Shown: positions 19,952-30,263 of the stretch, piece after piece
Layout: every line of letters begins with the position of its first letter
How positions within the stretch are numbered: the first letter of the stretch is position 1
From: Paramicrosporidium saccamoebae
Taxonomy: Eukaryota; Rozellomycota
Direction of reading: 5' to 3'
NCBI GenBank assembly: GCA_002794465.1
Contig: MTSL01000097.1
Coordinates: 1 to 51,930, forward strand
DNA length: 51,930 nt
The notes under the pieces: model-generated
Told to the model about the DNA's origin: nothing
Databases searched by the model: none
Seen by the model: only the letters and a program-made list of their open reading frames with translations
Position numbers and translations under genes: made by a program

Positions 19952-20872
19952 ATGCAACTCTCCCTCACCACCCTCGCCTTTGCATTCATCAGTATCGTTT
20001 CGGCTCGCGATCTGAGCATTGCCAAGAAAGATAGCAAGCAGGTCACAATCAAATCCAAGGGCACCGGGGAAGTCCTCTGGTTCTCCCTTTCCATCTCCAA
20101 CGGTGTTCCCCTGTTTGAAATCAAAGGAAGCGAAAAGGATGACGAATCTGGAGCCAAGGCAAATGTGCAATTGGCCCTTGAAGACTTTAATGAGCAGGGT
20201 GCGAAGAAATGCCTGAGCTTGGCAGGAACGCAAGGATACTGGTCCGACATTAACGTGGAGCAGGTGGGAGAGGACAGCAAGAAGCCAAACCAGGTCATCC
20301 TAAGATCCACTATGACCCATCAAGATAAGGACATTGCAGGAAACTATTTCGTTCTCGCCCTAGAGGCATCGATTGACAAGGATGGGGATGCTTTTGAAAT
20401 CCGCCAGCAGATTCAAAACTTCCCATACACTGACGGAAAGGGAGTTCTTGACGCTGGACAGCTTATCAGTTCTTCCCACAAGGGCAATGCCAAGAAGGAC
20501 GCCAGCAAGATTACGCTTGCATCCGGAGGGCTTGCTGTTATTGCCGATTCTGCCATCGAGGACGGCACTCCAACCACCATCAAGGCTGTCAGAATGGACG
20601 AGGCCAAGGGTGCCCCACGCAGCGGATTATGCGAACAGAGCAAGCGGGCTCACGTAGAATTTGGTGCCGTACGACCAAAGAATGCAACTTATTCCGAGAG
20701 ACTCGTCTTTTATCCGAATTCGATCAAGATTGTGCAGGAACAGAAACCAGACACCAAGGGCGAGCCCAAGGATCATGTCAAGGGCATGACTTTGAACGGA
20801 GCAGCTCCCTCTGGTGCCATTTCCCTCGGGCTGGGTGCTTCCCTTCTTGCCCTCTTTGGTTTGTTAGCCTAA
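19952..20872 (+). CDS. GPI-anchored surface protein, paralogue 1
   Basis: A 306-residue protein with a signal peptide (TLAFAFISIVSA, cleavage before RDLS) and a C-terminal hydrophobic tail (GLGASLLALFGLLA) preceded by small residues, the two-signal pattern of a GPI-anchored protein. The mature part starts RDLSIAKKD and shares layout with the next two genes: an IxIRxxIxxFPY block (here FEIRQQIQNFPY), an FYPNSI segment and the same N-terminal start. It is the most divergent of the three and nearly lacks N-glycosylation sites, unlike the others. No known domain is seen. Inference: cell-surface or wall protein in a local gene family. Confidence 0.75.
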   Translation: MQLSLTTLAFAFISIVSARDLSIAKKDSKQVTIKSKGTGEVLWFSLSISNGVPLFEIKGSEKDDESGAKANVQLALEDFNEQGAKKCLSLAGTQGYWSDINVEQVGEDSKKPNQVILRSTMTHQDKDIAGNYFVLALEASIDKDGDAFEIRQQIQNFPYTDGKGVLDAGQLISSSHKGNAKKDASKITLASGGLAVIADSAIEDGTPTTIKAVRMDEAKGAPRSGLCEQSKRAHVEFGAVRPKNATYSERLVFYPNSIKIVQEQKPDTKGEPKDHVKGMTLNGAAPSGAISLGLGASLLALFGLLA

Positions 20873-21012
20873 GTTGGCTGTAAAAAGATTTGAATCCTAG
20901 ATCTTAGAGCTCAAATATCGAATCCCGCGTCTAGAGTCGAGTAATAAAACGGATTTGTTTGGCCAACGTCTAAAGCGGATTTCATCAATATTAGCCAATC
21001 CAGTTTTGTGTC

Positions 21013-21021
21013 TATTTATAG
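21013..21021 (+). promoter_or_regulatory. TATA box of second GPI-protein gene
   Basis: TATTTATAG lies 46-54 bp before the ATG at 21067. Confidence 0.55.
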
Positions 21022-21066
21022 ACAACTCACTCGGGCGAGTTGGTACATCACAAGTTAACAGCGCCG

Positions 21067-22077
21067 ATGCATCTTTTCTGTCTCCTCCCTCTGCTTGCTT
21101 TTGTGAGTGCACGAAACATTACGATTGTGACAAAGACCAACTCGACGTTCTATGCAGAGAGTGAGACGAAAAAGGACACTATCGGGTACAACTTTGCCAT
21201 TAACCAAAACGTCCTTTCGGTGATGCTTAATGCAACTGAGAGCGCGGAAAATATCGATCCAGTTTCGTACATGATCATCCCGAATCTGCTCCTCGAGTAC
21301 AATAGCACTGAGAATGCAAACTCGACTGACAGCATCTTTGGGTTTCAGGACAAGAATAGCGTTGTTGGTTCTTGGGGCAAGGGACTCTCTGCCACAAAGT
21401 ACAAGTCAAAGGCTCTCAATGGAACCGAGTCGGTTGATGTGTGGCAGGTCAGGGCGGAATGGTCGAATCCAAATGCCAAGAATAAGAAGCCCAAGTTTAA
21501 CGCTCTGATGTACTTTTCATCCGCGGCAACAGAATTCCATGGAAAGCGTCTGTCTCCCAATGCTATCAACATTCGCTACAGCATTCTAAACTATCCGTTC
21601 AAGTACCAGAACTCTACCCTCGGCCTGAATGAGCTGGTGTTGTCCAAGGGAAATATAGCCACCAATCTGTTCTCAAACAGTACCGACGACAATGGCGATG
21701 GCGACTATGGCTCTCTCCGTGTTAACCGAACAGCCTTGGTTGACGGCAAAAAGAAGCATCTGGTCGTCGATCACTATGATGGTTCCAGCATTGACATTGT
21801 TGCAGGGAACTCTACTAATATTGATCTCTCTGAATTTGACAAACAGTCAGTCCTATTCAGTGTGCGGGATGTTTCAGGAGCCAAGAACGTGACCATTGAT
21901 CAGCGTCTCTCCCTAAACATAACTGCCCTGCGTAAGGAAGCAGAGAAGAAAGGAAACAACAAGGAAGAAACTGCATCACCGAACAATTCAAACAAGTCTG
22001 GGGCTCCTTTGACATTTATGGCCTTTGTCATTGCCCTCACTTCTGTGTTGGTGTCCCTCCCTGCGCTGGTGCTCTAA
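21067..22077 (+). CDS. GPI-anchored surface glycoprotein, paralogue 2
   Basis: 336 residues from ATG at 21067, where the signal peptide HLFCLLPLLAFVSA begins. A longer frame upstream has no ATG. The mature protein begins RNITIVTKTNSTFYAES and carries more than a dozen N-x-S/T sequons. A Ser/Asn/Lys-rich stretch precedes a hydrophobic tail ending SLPALVL, the expected GPI signal. It is clearly homologous to the next gene along its whole length (shared TNSTx[25 protein letters not shown], NVTxDQRL). There are almost no cysteines, so the fold is not disulfide-based. Domain unknown. Confidence 0.78.
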   Translation: MHLFCLLPLLAFVSARNITIVTKTNSTFYAESETKKDTIGYNFAINQNVLSVMLNATESAENIDPVSYMIIPNLLLEYNSTENANSTDSIFGFQDKNSVVGSWGKGLSATKYKSKALNGTESVDVWQVRAEWSNPNAKNKKPKFNALMYFSSAATEFHGKRLSPNAINIRYSILNYPFKYQNSTLGLNELVLSKGNIATNLFSNSTDDNGDGDYGSLRVNRTALVDGKKKHLVVDHYDGSSIDIVAGNSTNIDLSEFDKQSVLFSVRDVSGAKNVTIDQRLSLNITALRKEAEKKGNNKEETASPNNSNKSGAPLTFMAFVIALTSVLVSLPALVL

Positions 22078-22251
22078 GCCAAATGAGATGATGAATAAAA
22101 GGTTCTATTGATGGGCGGGGTATCGCGAGGTGGTATTGTGAGGTACTCTAACCACGGATTAGGGATTCCAACAACGAGCCTTTTAGTGAGCAAGAGTGTA
22201 TCCTTGTTAAAGGCGTCTTTATAAATCTCTACCATCACTACACTGGATTGT

Positions 22252-22320
22252 ATGATCGCTATCCGGGTCGGACTCACTAATGACAAGCGGATACTTTTTA
22301 ACAAATCTTTACTAAAGTAT
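22252..22320 (+). repeat. Dispersed repeat, copy C
   Basis: It contains GATCGCTATCCGGGT, GACAAGCGGATACT and TTTAACAAATCTTTAC, the best-preserved copy, in the gap between paralogues 2 and 3. Confidence 0.65.
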
Positions 22321-22418
22321 GCGACGCCCTTGCGCATTGTTGATTGCTCGGCGACTGTCCAATTTAATCACAGAAGGACCAATCGGACCAATTGAGGGGT
22401 CGCTATGCAACCGACACC

Positions 22419-22427
22419 TATATATAG
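22419..22427 (+). promoter_or_regulatory. TATA box of third GPI-protein gene
   Basis: TATATATAG lies 48-56 bp before the ATG at 22475. Confidence 0.6.
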
Positions 22428-22474
22428 AGCACCGTTAGCTGTCAACAACACAAGCAGAGCCACTCGAGACAATA

Positions 22475-23476
22475 ATGCTTAAGCTCCTGACTTTGCTTCC
22501 TCTCCTCGCATATGCTGCAGCCCGTGATCTCCAAATGGTGACCAACACCAACTCGACCGTCTATGCCGAGAGCAAACACAATGCCGAGACAATCGGCTAC
22601 TACTTTGCACTCACTAACAACGTCCTCTCGGTGATGATCAACGGCACTACAACGGCTCAACTGATCCCCCAAGAGCCAGTTGGCTACATGATCATGCCTC
22701 AGCTTCTCCTCGAATACAACCAGACAATGGATGCCAACAAGACGGAGAGCCGCGCAGGCTTCATGTTTAAGCAGGGCGATATTGCCCACTGGGGGACTGG
22801 CCTTGCTGCCACAAAGTTTGAATCGCGTGGGGCAGACAATTCGACAGTCGATGTGTGGCAGGTGAGCGCCAACTGGACTAATTCGTATGCGCCAGACGGA
22901 AAGAACACGACAGTGCCCAAGTTCCACGCATTAATGTACATTGCCTCTGCGCCAACCAAGTTTGAGGGACACAATCTGACTGACGATGCTATCACTATCC
23001 GGTTCAGCATCCTGGAGTATCCGTTCATGCTGAACAACTCGACACTTGCACTGAACCAGTTGGCTTTGTCAGAGTCTGCAGGAATCACAGCCATTAACGG
23101 AACGTCCGCCGACGGTCCCAGCATCTATGGAGGCAACTTGCGCGTTGACAAGACCGCATTGGTTGATGGAGAGAAGCAGAACATTACGATCATCCACTAC
23201 AACAACGAGGCAATCGACATTGTCGCCGGAAATTCTACTCGCGTAAATGTCACCTCTTGGACTAAGGAGTCGCTCTTGTTGTCATTTGCAAACTCGTACA
23301 ACGCAAAGAATGTCACCTTTGATCAGCGTCTTGGAATCAGCATGTCAAACTGCGACTGCGAGCAGAATGCAAACTCTGAAAACTCGGCCAACCTGATGAC
23401 AAGCAGTACCATGTTGACTGTCTTTGTTGCTGTGCTCGGTGCGTTGGTTTTGGCTTTGCCTGTTCTAGTTTTCTAA
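22475..23476 (+). CDS. GPI-anchored surface glycoprotein, paralogue 3
   Basis: A 333-residue product with signal peptide [15 protein letters not shown], mature start [17 protein letters not shown] and C-terminal hydrophobic tail ending LALPVLVF. It has about 15 N-glycosylation sequons, and CDC is the only cysteine pair, just before the GPI signal. It is collinear with paralogue 2, from which it is separated by a 400-bp gap with a repeat copy. The poly(A) hexamer AATAAA at 23485-23490 is followed directly by the ATG of the kinase gene. Function unknown; surface coat or adhesin is an inference. Confidence 0.78.
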   Translation: MLKLLTLLPLLAYAAARDLQMVTNTNSTVYAESKHNAETIGYYFALTNNVLSVMINGTTTAQLIPQEPVGYMIMPQLLLEYNQTMDANKTESRAGFMFKQGDIAHWGTGLAATKFESRGADNSTVDVWQVSANWTNSYAPDGKNTTVPKFHALMYIASAPTKFEGHNLTDDAITIRFSILEYPFMLNNSTLALNQLALSESAGITAINGTSADGPSIYGGNLRVDKTALVDGEKQNITIIHYNNEAIDIVAGNSTRVNVTSWTKESLLLSFANSYNAKNVTFDQRLGISMSNCDCEQNANSENSANLMTSSTMLTVFVAVLGALVLALPVLVF

Positions 23477-23490
23477 GTTTAAACAATAAA

Positions 23491-24614
23491 ATGACCTCTT
23501 CTAGTACGAGTATGGGTAAGCTCGGCCCAATCGAGATGGACCGACGTTATTCCATGGAAGACTTTGAGATTGTGCGCATTGTGGGGAAGGGATTTATGGG
23601 CAAAGTCATGGTAGTGTGCGAAAAGGCCACCAACCAAATCTTTGCGATCAAGTCAATCCACAAGCAAGCCATTCTGGAGCGAAAAGAGGTGAACCATGCC
23701 CGTGCAGAGCGCGATATACTTGCAGAGCTTGTCACCCAACAAAAGAATTGTCAGTATATTCAAAGTCCATTCCTAGTCCGTCTACATGCCGCCTTCCAAG
23801 ACAGAAGCAATCTGTATTATCTTATGGACTTTCATGGCGGTGGTGATGTGGCCGGTCTTCTTGCACAGATGATTCGGCTACCGTCCGACTGGGTACGAAC
23901 ATATGCTGCAGAGATTGTTTCCGGATTGGTCGATCTGCATTCACGGGGCATTGTTTATCGTGATTTAAAGCCTGAAAACATTCTGATTTCCCAGGAAGGA
24001 CACTTGGTGCTTACTGACTTTGGTCTTTGCAAGCTACTACTAGAAGGGACATTAACAAGAACATTTTGCGGCACACCAGAGTATCTAGCACCGGAAGTTG
24101 TGCTCCGAAAACCCTATGGATTAGCTGTGGATTGGTGGAGCTTTGGGGTTTTGCTTTATGAAATGCTCGTAGGAATGGTATTTTGTACATGGTCGGCTTG
24201 ACCGTTTAGACTCCCTTCTGGTCAGACAAGCCAGCTCAAATGTACAGCCGAATCGTAGCAGACAAGGCAATAGAGTTTCCGCCGTCAGTCGACCGGGTGA
24301 CAAAGGACCTGATCACAAATTTGCTGCTTCGGGACCCAGACAGACGTCTCACTGAAAGAAAAGTCATGAATCATCCATACTTTTCCGAAGTGAATTGGCA
24401 AGAACTGGCAAACTTGCACTATCCAGCACCCTTTCGTCCCGGACTAGTACATTTAATGGAGATTCTATAATTCGGCTAGGCCTCCAGATTGGATGTAAAT
24501 GCATTCGATCCCGAATTCACCAATTTGCCCCCCATAATCACGCCCACCGACTATAGCTTCCCTGATAATACATTTGTGCGCAAAGTCTTCCAAGGATTCA
24601 CCTTTCGTCATTAA
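23491..24614 (+). CDS. AGC-family protein kinase (SGK/YPK-like)
   Basis: Three exons, 23491-24177, 24210-24446 and 24480-24614, with introns of 32 and 33 nt; 352 residues. The kinase domain begins [15 protein letters not shown] (Gly loop), then FAIKSI (VAIK Lys), [10 protein letters not shown] (catalytic loop), DFGLCK, and the T-loop [14 protein letters not shown] with the PDK1-target threonine. The second splice restores the AGC C-tail: NAFDPEFT, a turn-motif-like TPTDYSFPD, and hydrophobic motif FQGFTF. Such kinases act downstream of TORC2/PDK1. Only about 30 residues precede the kinase domain, so it lacks the long regulatory N-terminus of yeast Ypk or Sch9. Its start codon abuts the upstream gene's poly(A) signal. 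Confidence 0.88.
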
Positions 24615-24657
24615 GCACCAAACAACTAGTAACAGCCAATCAGAAATAAATTACAGC

Positions 24658-26515
24658 ATGACGCCCACCCTCCGTGACCCTAATTCAGTCTCCAACATCC
24701 TCGCCTTTGTCACCAAACACATCAAGCTCAACTGGAAGGTGAATTTCGAGACATCAACAATTGCAGCTACGGTCGTTCTTACGCTGGCCAGGTTGACTGA
24801 GGAGCAGACGGTAAGACTGGACTGCTCGCATTTGGTGGTGAAAAGGGTTACTGACCTGGACAGTGGACAGGAGTTATCATTCCGTGTCGATCCAAATGCG
24901 ACAAAATTTGGCGGTCTTTTAGCTTTTGATCTTTGCACCAAATGCCCAACATACGATATTGAGTATAGCTCATGTGCTCAGTTGACCTTGTAGGGTTGAG
25001 TATGAAACCACAAAACTGTCTTCTGCTCTGCAATGGTTGACACCGGAGCAGACTGTGGGGAAGAAGCATCCATATTTGTTCAGCCAATGTCAGGCAATAC
25101 ACGCCAGAACAATGTTGCCTTGTCAGGATACTCCAGCCGTGAAATGCACCTATAGTGCCACTGTAACGCTGCCCGCTCCCCTCTCTGCTGTAATGAGCGC
25201 TAATCGTCGCATTGAACGGCCTGCACCGTCCGGCCTGTGCTCATTTGAATTTGAACAGACTCAGCCGATCCCGTCGTATCTGATTGCAATCGGTGCGGGC
25301 CACATTGACTCGCGGGAAATTGGGCCAAGATCCATGGTCTGGTGCGAAGGAGAGGTCCTTGATGCTGCAGCATACGAGTTTGCCGAGACAGAGTCATTTA
25401 TTTCAGTGGCCGAGGATTTGGTGGGCCCATATGTATGGGAGCGATATGATATTCTCCTTTTGCCTCCCAGCTTTCCATATGGAGGAATGGAAAATCCCTG
25501 TCTCACCTTTCTGACACCAAGTTTACTGTGCGGCGACCGATCTTTGGTCGATGTAGTAGCCCACGAAGTTTCCCACAGCTGGACGGGGAATTTGGTTTCT
25601 TGCATGAACTGGGAGCATTTCTGGCTAAATGAAGGATTCACCATGTTTCTAGAGCGCAAAATTCTTGCACGGATCCATGGAGAGGGATGGCGTCAATTTA
25701 ATAGCCACATAGGCTTGGCTGATCTGCGCGAAAGCGTCGCCCAGTTCAACGGAGACGGCCCTGAAACTATGCTGATTCCCGACTTGACTGATACTGATCC
25801 GGACGATGTCTTTTCCTCTGTTCCCTACGAAAAGGGCTACACTTTATTATATGTCTTGGAAGAGTTGGTAGGAGGGCCAGCAGTGTTTGAGCCATTCTTT
25901 AAAGCGCACATTCAAAAATTTGCGGGTCAGTCAATTACCAGTGAGGAATTCAAAGCGTTCCTACTAGGATATTTTGCTCGCGACACTGAGGTCTCTTCCA
26001 AGCTGGCCTCGTTTAATTGGAGTTTATGGTTCAGCGGGCGTGGAATGCCGCCAACCATTCCGTCCTATAGCGAAAAAATGATGACTCCCTGCCGGCTGCT
26101 CGCAGAGACTTGGGTCCAAAATGGCAAATCCAATGACGCAGACCAATTCCCTGCCTTTTCGCCGGCGCAAAAGACAATGTTCCTCGATATTATTCTCCAA
26201 AAGGCCAGCACCATGGACAAAAAGACAGTCCAGCAGCTAGACCGGGAGTATGGGTTGTCAGACTCTAATAATGTCGAAATTCTCCTTAAATGGTATCTGC
26301 TTTGCATCCGTAGCAATACGGAATCAATATTTGAGGGCGCAGCCAAATTTGCCACCCAGCATGGACGCATGAAGTACTGCAGACCGATCTTGAGGGAACT
26401 CTTCAAAAGCGGTGATTGCGGGAGAAAGTTGGCACTAAAGACATTTGACGAATATCGTTCGTTCTATCATCCCATCGCAGCTCAGTTGATTGCCAAAGAT
26501 CTCAATCTCTGTTAA
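24658..26515 (+). CDS. LTA4H: Leukotriene-A4-hydrolase-type M1 aminopeptidase
   Basis: Exons 24658-24962 and 24994-26515 around a 31-nt intron give 608 residues, the usual family length. [10 protein letters not shown] is the peptide-binding motif. [10 protein letters not shown] (residues about 291-300) and the downstream NEGF glutamate form the HExxH-x18-E zinc site. The N-terminal domain contains [19 protein letters not shown] and [17 protein letters not shown], nearly as in animals and fungi. The C-terminal helical domain ends [12 protein letters not shown], as in LTA4H. It is a cytosolic zinc aminopeptidase and epoxide hydrolase. It begins 43 bp after the kinase stop. Confidence 0.94.
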
Positions 26516-26649
26516 GGATAACCGAAAAATGGGCACACTTTTTTAAGTAAAGATGTCTTTGTTGGGCAGGAGAAATCCGGTTGAATGGCTAGAGTAGATT
26601 CGTATTAAAGTATATGGCGCCATGACAGACTGCCACTCTTAGCACGCCA

Positions 26650-26715
26650 GATCGTGAGATAGCTACCAGAATTGCCAATCACCAGCGGATACTGTTCAGC
26701 CGAAACCTTTATTAC
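26650..26715 (+). repeat. Dispersed repeat, copy D
   Basis: It carries CAGCGGATACTGTTCAGC and AAACCTTTATTA in family order. The first half (ATAGCTACCAGAATTG) is more diverged. The TTTATTA block reads as TAATAAA on the strand of the convergent AMSH gene. Confidence 0.55.
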
Positions 26716-26814
26716 CAATGGGTAAGCCCTTTTATAGGCTCTCTAGTACGCTGCGTTTCTTGACAATGAGCCAGTTGGTTGTTCTACTATTCCACATTAC
26801 ATCTTAGGACAGGG

Positions 26815-28072
26815 TTAAGTTTTATTTCGCAAGTCTACAATCTCCAACTCGATCCTTGAGAACTTTGCGTGTCCTTCTGGAGTGCTGATTTCTCTGTATA
26901 TTGGCCGATCTGAAGGATGCTGGTGGAATCCTCGTTGAGGGCAATTGGAAATTGTCCCAATGCCTGGAGGATCAGTTAGCCTAAAGATTCCAAAGTTGGG
27001 AGTCTGGGTGGGGGCCACAACAATTGCTATGGCTTCAGCAATTAAAAGCTGATATGGAAAATGTGTGTGCAGGTCAACGGAGCTCATAAAACACTGCTGG
27101 GTAGGATGAGTGTGGATCCAGCCAAGCGTCAGCACATCGCGCTGATCCTGAACATCAAACATTTCCTCCTCATTCAGCATGGCAACTGTGTCGCTTGTAG
27201 AGGTCTGCTTGGGCATGATCAATGTGGTGATGGTGAAAACGTCGTGGGACAATTTTCCAGCCAAAACCCCGCACGTTTCGAGATTTTTCCTAGTATTTTC
27301 TGCGGCGAGGTCCATAAATCGCGACACGATAATGTCGGGGATGTTGACCTTTCTCAATGGCATTCCATTTTCCAGATAATATTGTGCTCTCAGAGCTGGC
27401 TTGATTGTTGGCGGCGGGGAAAGTACAGGAAGAGGTACTGACGTGAAATTTGGCGTGGCCTCGGGCGTGGTCGGTGAATATTGTGCCGGTCTCATTGCCG
27501 GAATGGCAATATCGCTACTCGAACTCTTGTTCAGCAAATCGGTCTTGTGTGCATAACTCTTGGCCAAATCCAGTTTTTGCATTTCGCTGAGCCTCAATTT
27601 TCTGGCTTCTTCTTGGCTTTGCACGGCCCGTGCCGCCATTTTTTGCGCCTCCTCATCTCTGCGTCTGGCCTCTGTCATTTCCCGACTACGCTGTTCGCTG
27701 CGTATTCGCTCAGCTTCAGATTCCCTGAATCGTTGAAGCAGGAGGTGCTTGCTCTTCTCCAGTGCATCAAGAGCGGTAAGCAAGTTCCCCCGCAATGAAG
27801 CTCCCATTGCTGTCTTGTACTCGGAGTGTCTGGGTAGTTCCTTCAGAACGAGACTAGGCTATTAACGAACCCAGTATTGTGTACTTTGAATATTTAAGGT
27901 AGAGGATAAACGCCTTCTCCAAGTCGCCTTCATTGTGGTAAATACAGGCTTGTTTAAACACTGTTTCGGCAGAGCGTATGTACAGCCTAATGGATTTTGA
28001 AGAGTCAAAGGGCACTTCGGCCAATTTGTGTAGTGTTTCGAGATACTTTCCTTGTCGCTGCTCGTCGGCCAT
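26815..28072 (-). CDS. AMSH/STAMBP-type K63 deubiquitinase
   Basis: Exons 27885-28072 and 26815-27853 around a 31-nt intron give 408 residues. The N-terminus is a USP8-dimerisation/MIT-like helical domain (SAETVFKQACIYHNEGDLEKAFILYLKYS), followed by a charged coiled coil and a proline-rich linker. The C-terminal MPN+/JAMM domain has ETCGVLAG and the zinc motif GWIHTHPTQQCFMSSVDLHTH (E upstream, HxHx7-10D). The ending QRGFHQHPSD matches the AMSH insertion that recognises K63-linked ubiquitin at endosomes with ESCRT. AATAAA precedes the stop by 3 nt. It is divergent from the next secreted-protein gene (82 bp). Confidence 0.92.
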
Positions 28073-28154
28073 CGTTGATTGGCGGCACCCAGATTCCAGC
28101 GCGGCTTAAACTGCCATCGATCTTTGCCACCCCCTCTTTAACACTATAGTCAAA

Positions 28155-28552
28155 ATGCTTCTCCGTACGATTATCACTCTATTACTTTGCTTTGTCTCGA
28201 GTGCACGTGGATCAAATAGGTTCTCTTACGAGTTGTCTTCCATACCGATGGAATCGGGGAGCGGGGACGGCCGTACCGGAAAGCGTCGAGCCTCTAGTTG
28301 GACACTTCGCGCTCCACTAAAGAAAGACTTCCTGGCGCCGAGACGTCACAGCACACCTGAGGAAATTGGTTACCCCTCGCAATCTTTAGAACCTCGCATG
28401 ACAGAGTAATTGGCTTTATAATCTTATTCGTTAGTGAGGATGCCAGAAACGAAGCCTTACAAAATTTTCTGTACATTTACTGTCACAATTTAGACTATAG
28501 GAATGCTGAGGACGAGTCGGTGGAAAATTCAGATTCAGACTCGATGTTCTAA
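28155..28552 (+). CDS. Small secreted dibasic-rich protein, three exons
   Basis: Exons 28155-28405, 28435-28470 and 28501-28552, with introns of 29 and 30 nt, give 112 residues. The signal peptide is TIITLLLCFVSSARG. The mature chain is hydrophilic and contains several dibasic sites (GKRR, LKK, PRR) that could be processed by a kexin-like protease, and ends in an acidic Ser/Asp tail (SVENSDSDSMF). The splice model is preferred because both introns fit the local length class and the unspliced frame stops early. No family is recognised. Secretion is well supported; a peptide-precursor role is speculation. Confidence 0.6.
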
Positions 28553-29069
28553 TCGGCTCTGTTAAATTGACGTTTGTTATGGACTGAAAGTTGAGTGTCA
28601 AAATTCCATTCCTGGTCTGTTGTACATTGAGATTGAAAACCAGGGCCCTTTTGTGAGAGTAGGTAAATAGACGAGAGATGAAGGGCCTTTATTATAAATC
28701 TTTGTTTGAAGTTCTTAGCCTGTCAAGAATGAGTACTGCTGCGTAGCAATTAAAGTATTGTGATATAGAGGATTGATTGGTTGGGTGTTTGAAGACAGTG
28801 AGACGTGTATCCCATACTATTCTAGGATTAACAGTGAACAAGCTCTCGTCTCATTCCTTCCCACCTGACAATGTACGTGGTATTATTCCCACTACGCAAC
28901 AGAATTACAGACTTTTACAGGCGGATTGAAGCTCGTTTATTACTAGCCCAATAGCCCTCTATAATCACACGAGTGACGTGCTATTGTATGGTGGTGGAGG
29001 TGGGTATAGACTTCGTTAGTGGATCTAAACGACTTGCTCTCAAACTAGGTAACCCACTCCTTCACAACA
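28553..29069. other. Convergent gap with a repeat copy, no gene
   Basis: 517 bp between the ends of two convergent genes. The only structure I see is the second-type dispersed repeat at 28771-28945. The remainder has no coding frame of note. Confidence 0.5.
28771..28945 (+). repeat. Dispersed repeat, long type, copy E
   Basis: It shares TTTGAAGACAGTGAGACGTG, CCATACTATTCTAGGATTA and CAGTGAACAAGC with copy F, and a CACTACGCRACA block with F and G. Its end (GGCGGATT...TTTATTACTAGCCC) resembles the core of the short copies A-D. Confidence 0.65.
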
Positions 29070-29969
29070 TTATCGCTTCTTATAAAGACAAGGCTTGAGG
29101 ATGGGCTTTAGGCGCTTTGCATCAATTTTTGCCTTGGAATGTTTCTTTGCATAAAGTGATATGAACACTGCGTTTGATGTATCCCTTTCAAATGTGGAAA
29201 AACCCGCCGTTTGTAGAGATTTAACAAACTCATCTAGTCCATGCTTCCCATCAAACCGACTTGCAACTTCAGAGATCCACAACTCTCCATTTGCTCTCAA
29301 AATTCGATTTGCCTCGGCCAAAGCGGCAGTATAGTCCGTATTCATTAGCGATAGACAAAAAATGACCACATCCACCGAAGAATCCTCTAGGGGCACGTCT
29401 GTCATGCTCGCCACTGTGACAAACTCGCTCACGGCGGCCAAATCAAAGGAATGCACCACAGCGCGCTTATGTAGTGTTTCGGCAATCTTTGCCTCTCCAC
29501 ATCCCAGATCTGCAATGAGCAGCTTCTCATTATTCAGACGTTTGTTGAGCCGGTCAATAAAGAGATCGACTGGATTAACGGGCCAAGCTTTTGTCTGTTC
29601 CCGGAATCCGACATGGTAGTGGGCAAAGTCGGTCGGATGCTGGCGAAAGTAGGAGAGAGCTTCGTTGCTAGAACTTTCGTAGAGTTTCTGGTTGAGGAAG
29701 CGAAAACGAGCACCGCTTAGTTTACTTTCCTCTTTTGATTTTCCCTTGGTCTGAGGAAGCTCTACTATTTTGTGTTGTACAGGCTCTACGGACCTACTCT
29801 TCTTTGCAGGATTCGATTTTTCTCTTTCTACCTTTTCTTTTCTCTTGGGTATATTTGTCGGCCGAGGAGCTGCATCAGGCTGTGACTCCTTAACAGTCTT
29901 CTTAGCTCCTTTCTTTTTGGCATCCACCACCGGTTCTCCTAGATTCCAGGATGGGACATTAAAGAACAT
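29070..29969 (-). CDS. RRP8: Ribosomal RNA-processing methyltransferase RRP8
   Basis: A 299-residue single-exon protein. A Lys-rich disordered N-terminus (about 95 residues, nucleolar-signal-like) is followed by GARFRFLNQKLYES, the RRP8 family entry motif, then HYHVGFREQTKAWPVNPVD. The SAM-binding loop is IADLGCGEAKIA, and FCLSLMNTDY is the family motif IV. It methylates A645 (m1A) of 25S rRNA in yeast. Length is shorter than yeast Rrp8 only in the N-terminal tail. Confidence 0.92.
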   Translation of the reverse strand: MFFNVPSWNLGEPVVDAKKKGAKKTVKESQPDAAPRPTNIPKRKEKVEREKSNPAKKSRSVEPVQHKIVELPQTKGKSKEESKLSGARFRFLNQKLYESSSNEALSYFRQHPTDFAHYHVGFREQTKAWPVNPVDLFIDRLNKRLNNEKLLIADLGCGEAKIAETLHKRAVVHSFDLAAVSEFVTVASMTDVPLEDSSVDVVIFCLSLMNTDYTAALAEANRILRANGELWISEVASRFDGKHGLDEFVKSLQTAGFSTFERDTSNAVFISLYAKKHSKAKIDAKRLKPILKPCLYKKR

Positions 29970-30130
29970 ACTCTCGCAAGCCCCGGGAACTGTAGTTCCA
30001 CCTTATGACCTTGGATGTTTAACTATAATAGAAGCTCTTTGCTGGAAACTTTACATCTTATATATATGAGTGAATTCTGCATGAGACCAAAGTGCTGCCA
30101 AAATTTCATATCGGTGGTAGCAAAAAAGAT

Positions 30131-30212
30131 CGACACCGGTGAGATTCGAACTCACGCGCCCAAAGGGCACCAGCTTAGCAGGCTGGCGTGTTAACCACTC
30201 CACCACAGTGTC
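30131..30212 (-). tRNA. tRNA-Ser(GCT)
   Basis: An 82-nt cloverleaf read on the minus strand, beginning GACACTG and ending CGGTGTC plus discriminator G. The D arm is GTGGAGTGGTTAAC, the anticodon stem is CCAGC/GCTGG around loop CTGCTAA, and there is a long variable arm (TGCCCTTTGGGCGCG, class II) and T arm TGAGTTCGAATCTCA. The long variable arm and GCT anticodon identify serine for AGC/AGT codons. No intron. Confidence 0.96.
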
Positions 30213-30263
30213 AGCTGGATAGCTGTGGCACAAATAAATATCTAAGTATTATTATGTTGACGA

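Noticed and set aside
28771-28945. Repeat as a U6 or other snRNA gene
   Set aside because: GGATTAGCAGTG-type strings recall U6 GATTAGC, but the ACAGAGA box and the rest of U6 are absent, and the copies diverge too much.
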